NCBI GenBank assembly: GCA_009602735.1
Contig: WELA01004268.1
Coordinates: 1,811,637-1,840,379 of the forward strand
Direction of reading: 5' to 3'
DNA length: 28,743 nt
Origin: Mesotaenium endlicherianum
Lineage: Eukaryota > Streptophyta > Zygnematophyceae > Zygnematales > Mesotaeniaceae
Part shown: positions 22,188 through 28,743 of the stretch, in pieces
Position numbering within the stretch: position 1 is the first letter of the stretch
Layout: each line of letters begins with the position of its first letter
The notes under the pieces: generated by a model
Told to the model about the DNA's origin: nothing
Seen by the model: only the letters and a program-made list of their open reading frames with translations
Databases searched by the model: none
Made by a program: the position numbers and the translations under genes

Positions 22188-22878
22188 CTGCTTAACTTCT
22201 CAAATGGCATGCAAATCGATGTGGCTTTGAGCCAATGTCCCTATCGTGGCAGCGGCGATAGGGCTGTCATGCCAATGGTCCATGGCTGATTTGGCTTGGC
22301 TTCTCAGCGTGGCCTGACCTAGCTCCCGCTGAGGTGGCTGTTGCGTCAGCTCATGCATGACTCGGCAGCCGCTGGCATGAACCTTTGCATGTCAAGTGGG
22401 GTCAACTTTTGCAGCCAACTTGGCTGTCAATACCCACCCATATTTGAGTGTTGGATTTGTCAGTTGCGGTCGCACCTCACGTGTGATTGACTTTCAACGC
22501 TTAAATACACATGTCACCAGTTTCGGTCAGTGAGTCAACGCTAATTTTCAGTACCTGGGGCTATGGGCTGATAACTCTTTTGAAAAAAAGGCGCAGGATT
22601 GTGACTTTTTTCCAATTGCGGCAAACAATCAAAATGTTGGCCAAATTTAGCCTCAGGAACTGCGCAAAAAATCGATAAAATACGTATCTTTGCGGCACGA
22701 CTTGCAAGTTTGGCGAAAACAATCAATAGTAGGCACTTTCTTGCGACAGTTAGCACTCCATGCCTGGGGCAGCCGTGGTTTCCACCACGCGTGCCGCGCC
22801 GTCCAACTACCCGCAGTCGCGACTTTATTGTATTGGACACATGAAATTCACTAGCAAAATTTGATGAGGATGACCCAT
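22188..22878. other. No gene seen; flank between LTR and DIRS-type element
   Basis: About 690 bases without a recognisable gene. It contains a perfect 8-bp inverted repeat CCCTATCG / CGATAGGG (22239-22246 and 22256-22263, 9-base loop). A minus-strand frame at 22541-22900 has no family resemblance and is probably chance. Confidence 0.55.
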
Positions 22879-22984
22879 TTTGGCTGTGAATAAATTTCAT
22901 ACAATTTCTTTATCATAAGCTGAAACATATAACATTTTAGGAGAATCATGCAGGTTAGAGTTAAAGCTTGTAATGTACAAGTGC
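22879..22984. repeat. 106-bp direct repeat, outer copy
   Basis: It matches 23558-23663 at 104 of 106 positions by eye (differences near 22883 and in ACATTTTAGG versus ACATCTTAGG). The two copies are in the same orientation with an offset of 679 bases. Confidence 0.93.
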
Positions 22985-23557
22985 CTCGGATATGCGCGCG
23001 TATGGACTATGAACTTAGACTTGGACTTCTACACCTAGTTATATCCTATCCTATCCTAATAAAATGTAACTGTATTCTCTTTTATCTAAATTTTTATAAG
23101 CCTTATTTTTATCTTTACTTTTGCCTACGCAGAACTAATGAAATAAACGTGCATACTCTTAAGGCTAAGTGTGTGGTGGAGTGCTATAGTGTGCATCCTC
23201 TTATACCAGACTTTCTATAATCCTATTGCAGCTATTAAGCATTAAAAAGCTTGCTAATAATGGGATTATGACGCATGCTGTTTCACTTCGCTGATGCATC
23301 TCAGTAGGGTGGGTGGGTGGGCACTATGTATAAGTGCAGTGCAATGGCTGGGGACATAGCTGCTAGTGACTTATATACCTGCATCTCTTAGCTAGCTTCT
23401 GTTGTGCAACTTCTTCTCGAGAAGAATTCTAAAAGAGGATGCTTTCTAAGGACTCTAGGAATTATACATTTGCCTTCGATTGATCTTGAGTGCATGTGAA
23501 ACTTCCTGAAATTTATTCACATTTCAAACCTCAATTTAATTTTCATTAAATTGTCAG

Positions 23558-23663
23558 TTTGACTGTGAATAAATTTCATACAATTTCTTTATCATAAGCT
23601 GAAACATATAACATCTTAGGAGAATCATGCAGGTTAGAGTTAAAGCTTGTAATGTACAAGTGC
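23558..23663. repeat. 106-bp direct repeat, inner copy
   Basis: This is the second copy of the repeat at 22879-22984. It lies about 150 bases beyond the stop of the recombinase frame on the minus strand. The 573 bases between the copies hold no recognisable gene and include a (TGGG)n-like patch near 23310. Confidence 0.93.
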
Positions 23664-23815
23664 AATGCAGCTGACATGTAGATAGGGAAGTTGGAAGTAA
23701 AGATAGAGTAGCAGTAGAACTTAAAGTAGAATAGAGTAGCAGCATGGAAGTAGAAAAGGATGCAGTCTAGGCTAAGTAACAAACAATGATAACAAGTAAC
23801 GACTTGCCTCCAACC

Positions 23816-24825
23816 TCATCTCTTACACTTCTTCTTCAGGAATGCACTCAGCAGCTGGTCCTGAGATAATGAAGAATTTCCTGGAATATCAGGGGGCACC
23901 ATTAACCTAGCTGCTTGGGTTGCCTGAACTTGAGCCTGGATGGTATAAGGATCCTTCCCCTTTTGGGACTTCCACCTCCCCAAGTCTTGGATAATATGAT
24001 CTGGAACCTCCAGATTAGCAGCAGTTGAGGCTGCCCCTTTTCTGAGTGAATGAGTACTGAAGAGATTGGGATCTAGCCCCACTGCCTGGAAACATTCCCT
24101 GCACCACTGATGCACCGTAGGATAGCTCACAGGCTTCCCTGATGGCCTACCTTTCGGAGAGAGCTCCTGGATAAGTGGGCCAGGCTTAGAGTATTCTGGA
24201 CATTCAGCTAGAAGCCTGCAGAACATGTCTACAAGGCACCAAAGCGTCCCACTGGCATGTAACACAGCCCAAGCACCTATACCTTGCTGATCATTCTTGG
24301 CCTGAGGAATGAGCAGCCAGACAGCCTGGAGTAAGGGCTCACCTATCAGTTTCACTAGCTCATGCCTAATAACTCGGATGTCTGAGTACCTCAGAGCTCT
24401 GAGAACATACAGAGTATACAAGCTGCTTTCATGAGGCTGCTGGCAGGGGCATTCTGAGCAGCATACAAGTGCATGATTTCTGAAACTTTATCCGGGCTAA
24501 TAGGAGCTTTGGTCTGCTCTGGCCGAGGCAAGATCTTTTCAGCAGTTCTGCGGAGGTTTTTGACCGAGAGGGATTCTGTAGGACTAGGTAAGTTCACGAG
24601 ATTGTGCATACAGAAAATAGCTGAAGTGGACAATCTAAAAATAGAGATAGATACTCATGTGTCCAAAAGATGGATTAGATAGAGTTTGAGTATATGCTCA
24701 GAAACAGGAAGATCGTGTACCTGCATTGCTCCACACCACTCTTGAAATTTCCTCCAGTAGGTACCATAGGTCCTCAGGGTGCTAGGAGCCAACATCTTGA
24801 AGGCCATGTCCAGGCTGGGCTTCCT
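23816..24825 (-). pseudogene. Tyrosine recombinase (integrase) of DIRS-type element
   Basis: This would cut and join DNA to integrate the element's circular DNA copy. The N-terminal core-binding part reads STLRTYGTYWRKFQEWC and later SPTESLSVKNLRRTAEK, typical of phage-integrase-like SAM domains. In the catalytic part, counted from 24421, I see Arg11 (LRYSDI), Lys42, His124 and Arg127 (HSLRKG), Trp150 in the second His position (GRWKS) and Tyr159 (DPYTIQ): the complete R-K-H-R-W-Y set. Two lesions break it: a TGA at 24655-24657, and a frame change near 24391-24425, just before the catalytic Arg. The stop is TGA at 23816-23818. It is downstream of RNase H on the same strand. Confidence 0.88.
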
Positions 24826-25302
24826 CCAACTTACTCAATATAGGGTGGCAAGCAATCCATGCCTCTGCCAGGAACACGTCCATCCACCCTCAGTGCTAGC
24901 ATAGTGCATAGAGGAATACCCCTGCCTCCAAATGCATTCTTATGGTAGCCTGGAAGTAAGACCTCCTCACTCCTTCCCAAATAAGAACAGTCAAAAATAA
25001 AGGGGGCCCAAATGTCTTTGTCTGAGTGGAGCCTAGGCCACCAACTTGCGGCATGCCACTCGGGGATGACCAAGGTGCAGATTGCATGACATCTGAGAGT
25101 GTGCTTCACTGTGGAAAGAATCAACTAGGGGGGAGGGAAACAGTAATTATTCTCAAACTGCCAGTTCTCAGTGAAAGCATTGATGGCTTCAGACCTGGGA
25201 TACAGCCACTTAGAATTGAACCTTAAGCACCTAGTATTGTCAATATGAGCAAATCTATCTACAGAGTGAGGCCCCCAGTGCTCTTCTAGTTTCTCAAAAA
25301 AT
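24826..25302 (-). pseudogene. DIRS conserved linker between RNase H and recombinase
   Basis: In one minus frame I read EEHWGPHSVDRFAHIDN, then RFNSKW, EAINAFTENW, and TLVIPEWHAASWWPRL. These WGPxxVDRFA, FNS, and VPxWxxxxWWPxL blocks are the conserved stretch that follows RNase H in DIRS-type polyproteins. A TAG stop at 25125-25127 interrupts it after a CFPPP motif. The frame joins RNase H by a one-base shift at a six-base A/T homopolymer (25296-25301) and ends with TAA at 24831 shortly before the recombinase frame. Its biochemical role is not established. Confidence 0.8.
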
Positions 25303-25930
25303 CCTGGATGGAGCTGAAAGTCGTCCTTTCCAGTTGGAAAGAGTAGTCGGATAGGCTCTCCTCAGACCAAGGCACAAGCCACTCAATTTGGAGAACAAGC
25401 TTGAGAGGAATAGTGGAGGCATAGAACTCCCTAGTAAGGTGAGCCACTAGGGGGTCGCCATTGGTGCCTTCCTTCAAAGTAGCAAACAAGTCATAGCTCT
25501 GAATTCTGATCAACAATTGGTTGTCCTGAATCATATGCTGAGCAGTCTCCAGAGCTGCTGTAACACCTTGCACGTGATTAGCCAGAGCAGGTCCAGGCCC
25601 TAGAGGGGAACAGAGACCTGATAGCTCAAAATGTTTCCCTGACTTCAGATCCTTAAGATATGCTGCCCACGATCTATCACAAGCTAAGAATTGCATGACC
25701 AGATCTGGGGAGAGGTTTGTTTGGATGGGTGCTTCGTTATGGTTGTCAAAATGGGCTAGCCAAAATTGGATCTCATGACCTATTCCTGGAAGCAGTGGAA
25801 CTGAGTCTGACCATTCTAATTTTTGAGAGATAATTTTGAAAAAGGCTCTAGTGAACATACTTGTGATAACCCCGAAAGCAGGTTTCATGGAAATAATCTG
25901 GCCTGCAACAGAAGCTACTTTCTTTACCTT
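25286..25930 (-). pseudogene. RNase H domain of DIRS-type element
   Basis: This would degrade RNA in RNA-DNA hybrids during reverse transcription. From the Met at 25888 I see an Asp at residue 71 (LACDRSWAAYL), the position of the first catalytic acid in DIRS RNase H, an Asp at 133 (SYDLFATL) and a final Asp at 181 (LSDYSFQLE). The usual Glu of the second motif appears to be Gln107 (NHVQGVTAAL), although the alignment is by eye. The domain joins the reverse transcriptase after a frame change near 25910-25930: the preceding residues KVASVAGQIIS are in this frame, so reverse transcriptase and RNase H were one protein. Confidence 0.78.
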
Positions 25931-26869
25931 GATCTTTCTGAAACAAATCAGCCATGGAGTGCAAAGAGGTCAGAAGTTTCTGCTTCCTCTGCTTGTCTAT
26001 GAATAACCACATAGACTTGGAATTAACAATCACACCCAGGAGCTTGAGGACTCTAGTGGGTTCCAAGACAGCCTTCTGTTTGTTAACAATGAATCCGGCC
26101 AAGTAGAAGTCTTTCAGTACCTGGTCCAGGTGCTTCTGGTGGAGATCCAGGGTTCTGGCACAGCATAAGAAGTCGTCCAAATAGGGCAATATTTTGATGC
26201 CTGCAGCTCTCCATCTTCCAACCATCTCCTTCAATACTCTGGTAAAGACATGGGGGGCCGTAGCTAGCCCAAAAGGGAGAGAACAAAAGGCATAGATGAC
26301 CCCGTCCAAGCTGAAGGCTAGAAATCCATGAAAAGCCTGATGGACAGGCACATGATGATAGCCTGACTTAAGGTCAATTGAGAACATATAGTCGTCTTTT
26401 TCTAAGACATCTGAGAGTTTAGAGAGATCTTCATACTTGAAGTGATCTACTTTCAGGACCTTATCGACTATCCTTAAATCTAGAATAAGCCTGGGTTTTT
26501 TGCCTTCTACTACATGCAAGGAACTGATGCACATGGGTGGGTCCTGATTTGTCCACACCTTAGCAGCTCCCGTGATTACCAGCTCCTGTACGGTTTCTCT
26601 AGCGAAGGCAATGTGTTTGTGTGTGGATCTATGGTTGTGTTTCGCAAAAGGTGGAGGAGGATAGCCCTTCCATTCTAATCTGTAACCATTATAGATGGTA
26701 GAGAGAACAAATTTGTTTCCACACCAAGACCTCCACCAGGCAGTTCTATTAGTGAGCCTTCTAGCCAGGCCAACAATTTCAGGGAGGGAGCATGCCTGAT
26801 CTGAAGCTTTAATCTCCTCATTCTGATCCAAAAGGATCAGAAACTTCACATCATCCTCATTAAGGGATT
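25931..26869 (-). pseudogene. Reverse transcriptase of DIRS-type element
   Basis: It copies the element RNA into DNA. Counted from 26849 the protein shows the DIRS-type lead-in (WRSWCGNKFVLSTIYNGYRL, residues 40-58), RLILDLRIVDK (120-130), the first catalytic Asp in SIDLKSGYHHVPVH (Asp159), LPFGLATAPHVFTRV (191-205), and the active-site YLDD (223-226). YLDD followed by DLHQKHLDQVL and LLGVIVNS is typical for YR retroelements and Ty3-like relatives. About 310 residues are uninterrupted. The frame then runs out of register near 25915-25930. The upstream frame has no clear initiator: it is open to about 26890 and an acceptor-like GCACAG ends at 26870. Confidence 0.9.
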
Positions 26870-26879
26870 CTGTGCAAGC

Positions 26880-27146
26880 ACAAATATAAAATCAGTTCCT
26901 GCACCATTGTCTGGTGGAAGGCAACAGTCTTAATAGTATGTTGATTGTCTCAGCATGCAATCCTGATTGTCTCAGGCATAGGTCTGATTGACTCAGAGTA
27001 GCAATTGCTAATTGTCTCCGCTTAAAAAAGAAGCATTATGCAAATTGAGGATATTGGCACTCAGTAGCTCAGTCAATTAAAGAACATCACGATCTTTTCT
27101 TTATTATATCAGGAATACATCAACATGGGCCTGTAGGCTAGATCTA
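26880..27146 (-). other. Spacer between Gag and reverse transcriptase with phased repeats
   Basis: No coding sequence is seen between the Gag stop and the reverse transcriptase frame. It contains four copies of an 11-base motif on plus, TGATTGTCTCA and variants, at 26942, 26964, 26985 and 27009, so 22, 21 and 24 bases apart. These could be protein-binding or processing sites, or chance tandem duplication. Confidence 0.6.
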
Positions 27147-27499
27147 TCACTGTCTCTGATTGCCTGGCAGATTGTTCATCTGGCCAGGGGGCTGCTGCCT
27201 AGGCTGATTGAGAGGAGGTTGAAATTGCTGATTGGGATAATTGTTCAAAGCTGGATGAAATTGCTGCTGGTGGTGATTCATAGGGGGCATTAGTTGAGAC
27301 ATCTTCTGGGGAGCCACTTGATAATAAGGCTTGTTGTAAAGACAAGCTTTAGAAGTGTGGCCCGGAAAGTTGCAAGTGTAGCATATCCAACTGTCTCGCA
27401 CTGCGTGGGGGATAGGTAGCTTCTTATTAAGATTCTCGTCAGGCTTGGCCTTCAGAGTGGTAACAGGCTCGAGCTTCTTTGAAAGGGGCTGCGTGCCCT
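27147..27499 (-). pseudogene. gag: Gag C-terminal part with zinc knuckle (DIRS-type element), truncated
   Basis: The frame is open from about 27499, where a TAG and the LTR boundary lie, to TAG or TAA near 27147. It contains one CCHC zinc knuckle, CYTCNFPGHTSKAC, with spacing C-x2-C-x4-H-x4-C, which normally binds RNA in nucleocapsid proteins. After it comes a tail rich in Gln, Asn and Pro (for example NHHQQQFHPALNNYPNQQ). The N-terminal part is missing because a family B LTR begins there. Position and strand fit the Gag of the same DIRS-type element, upstream of its reverse transcriptase. Confidence 0.75.
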
Positions 27500-28223
27500 A
27501 GTGGAAGCGTAGTAACTCACGAGGAAAGGAACTAGTCGCAATCATACTAGAGAGTGCAGCGGCATATCACTAACAAAGCTTAGGAAACATACTCAACATT
27601 TTGAGTAGCAAGAAACTGCTCACAAATGGTGTAGAATGAAAGGCTTTGTCATTACAAACTCGTAAAAATTTACAGAAGTGAAAACTGATAAGAAACAAAG
27701 AAGTTATGCCTATTTATAATTTTCAGCCTAAGTGCTCCTCTCTGGGAGGAAGTTATGGATTTTCCTAAGTGTTTGTCAAATCGTCCCTTCCAGAATATTC
27801 GTGAGTAAACCAGATCAGTCTAATCTGACGTGTCGGGCCAAATTGACGTCCACATACATGCATCGACATTACTAGAAAATTCTATCTTAGACGCGCTAGG
27901 CTAAACCGAAATTTCTAGGTAAATCGACCTAGTCGGCACTCCGCGTCAGCCGAACTTACGTGAAGGTTCGAGTTCATTCTAACGGGCCAGATCGCTCGAC
28001 GCTGTCGGTCAATCCGACGGTCGCGCTCACTGCGAATTAAGGACAGTCGTCAACCGATCTCAAAACTAATTAAACTTCGGAAATCCATAACTCTCTCAAT
28101 ACTTGACCAAATTTGATGAACTTTATATCAAAATGACCACAAAAATGCACTCTATACTACTATATAATCAAAACATACTTTCCTGAAACTCAAAAATGCA
28201 CTTCATAAACCTATGACCTTACA
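27500..28223 (-). repeat. LTR of family B (copy 2), 3' LTR of minus-strand chromovirus
   Basis: On minus it starts TGTAAGGTCATAGG at 28223, directly after a polypurine tract, and is homologous to 20345-21017. A TATA box TATAAATA lies at 27711-27718 (minus). The 3' end is uncertain: homology with copy 1 stops near 27548, and about 50 more bases separate this from the DIRS Gag frame. The complete TG start and the polypurine tract show it is a 3' LTR. Confidence 0.85.
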
Positions 28224-28240
28224 TCATCCCCCTCCTCAAG
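28224..28240 (-). promoter_or_regulatory. Polypurine tract of minus-strand chromovirus
   Basis: On the minus strand this reads GAGGAGGGGGATGA just before the LTR start TGTAAGG. This is the standard plus-strand DNA primer site of Ty3/gypsy elements. Confidence 0.85.
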
Positions 28241-28660
28241 ATACGACGTCCTCAACGCATTCTGCAGATAACGTCTCAACTTACTCTTACAATGAGTCAA
28301 GTTGGGCTCTGGCTCCTAAGTGTTGTCGTCCGCATGGTAGCCTTTCCACTTGACCAGATCCTCTTGGACAAATCGTTGACCTCGCTTGACTCGTCGATTG
28401 CCAACAATCGCCTCCACTTCGTACTCCAATACGTCATCGATCTCGACCGGTGGTGGCGGTGTAGGTAGTCGTCCTGGATGTCCTTCATTCGGGTCAACGT
28501 ATGGCCGCAGACAACTGACATGGAACACATCATGGATACGCCAGCCTGAAGGAAGTTCCAACTTGTAGGCCACTGGATTCACCTGCTTGAGCACTACAAA
28601 GGGACGTGTAAAGCCTGCCCGCAGTTTCCTCTTGCNAGCCTGCCCGCAGTTTCCTCTTGC
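28241..28660 (-). pseudogene. pol: Chromovirus integrase C-terminus with chromodomain, truncated
   Basis: On minus the frame reads FVVLKQVNPVAYKLELP, then the gypsy integrase tail GWRIHDVFHVSCLRPY, a Pro-rich linker, and a chromodomain (YEVEAIVGNRR ... VKWKGYHADDNT). The chromodomain of chromoviruses directs integration to modified heterochromatin. The Trp that normally follows NT (NTWEP) is a TAG stop at 28316-28318, but the frame stays open beyond it up to the polypurine tract. The catalytic integrase core and all earlier pol domains are cut off on the right by the assembly join (28636) and the LTR at 28670. Confidence 0.9.
28612..28660. other. 24-bp duplication around a single N (assembly join)
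   Basis: AGCCTGCCCGCAGTTTCCTC and four more bases occur at 28612-28635 and again, identical, at 28637-28660, with N at 28636. This is the typical look of two contigs with a short unmerged overlap. Confidence 0.9.
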
Positions 28661-28669
28661 CTGTGAAAG

Positions 28670-28743
28670 TGTAATGAATCAGTATATTAGTAGATATAAT
28701 ATTCATTTAAATATAATAGTTAATTTAGTTCAGCCTGCTGAAC
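28670..28743 (+). repeat. LTR of family A (copy 3), cut by window end
   Basis: It begins TGTAATGAATC and matches the first 74 bases of 21487-22187 at most positions. It lies inside chromovirus integrase sequence, so it is the left end of a further insertion in plus orientation. The five bases before it are GAAAG, the expected target-site duplication candidate. Confidence 0.8.

Larger units (their letters stand above)
22879..27499 (-). mobile_element. DIRS-type tyrosine-recombinase retrotransposon, 5'-truncated and mutated
   Basis: On the minus strand the order is Gag end with CCHC knuckle (27147-27499), reverse transcriptase (about 25900-26869), RNase H (about 25300-25920), the conserved DIRS linker (24831-25302), tyrosine recombinase (23816-24825), and a direct repeat pair. 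There is no DDE integrase and no LTR, which separates it from its Ty1/Ty3 neighbours. YR retroelements integrate with a tyrosine recombinase and normally make no target-site duplication. The right end is cut by a family B LTR around 27500, so the 5' terminal repeat and most of Gag are not present here. The left limit is placed at the outer end of the direct repeat and is a guess. Few lesions break the frames, so the insertion may be fairly young. Confidence 0.85.

Noticed and set aside
22541..22900. 119-codon minus frame near the DIRS end
   Set aside because: It overlaps the 106-bp repeat, has no domain, and is not kept in the second repeat copy.

Overview
The window looks like nuclear DNA of a green plant of the streptophyte lineage. 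It holds the 3' exons of an ethylene-receptor-type histidine kinase, a Golgi-type GT61 glycosyltransferase gene with several introns, and chromovirus-type LTR retrotransposons. The exons are GC-rich at third positions, introns carry many microsatellites, and 5' splice sites are mostly GTG. This fits a seed-free land plant or charophyte alga better than a typical angiosperm, but species cannot be read from the sequence.

Positions 1-12921 are a gene region. Six exons (33-3653) encode the end of the HATPase domain and a complete receiver domain of an ethylene receptor; the 5' part lies outside the window. After about 4.3 kb without a recognisable gene, a five-exon GT61 gene (about 7970-12921) encodes a membrane anchor, a long charged low-complexity stem and a catalytic domain. 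Both models join with consistent intron phases and no internal stop.

Positions 12922-16385 are AT-rich and gene-free as far as I can see. From 16386 to the end the DNA is nested, mostly broken retroelements. One LTR family (TGTAATGAAT ... ATTCATTACA, about 700 bp) occurs three times: minus at 16386-17103, plus at 21487-22187, and plus, cut by the window edge, from 28670. A decayed plus-strand Ty3/gypsy gag-protease region (18023-20344) has lost most of pol and abuts an LTR of a second family (20345-21017). That second LTR recurs in inverted orientation at about 27500-28223, as the 3' LTR of a minus-strand chromovirus whose integrase tail and chromodomain are at 28241-28660.

Between them, at about 22879-27499 on the minus strand, lies the most interesting element: a tyrosine-recombinase (DIRS-type) retrotransposon. 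It has a zinc-knuckle Gag end, a DIRS-like reverse transcriptase, RNase H, the conserved DIRS linker region and a tyrosine recombinase with all catalytic residues visible. It is broken by a few frameshifts and stops, and its 5' end is cut off by the chromovirus LTR. A 106-bp direct repeat downstream of the recombinase may be part of the split direct repeats of PAT-like elements. A single N flanked by a 24-bp duplication at 28612-28660 marks an assembly join.
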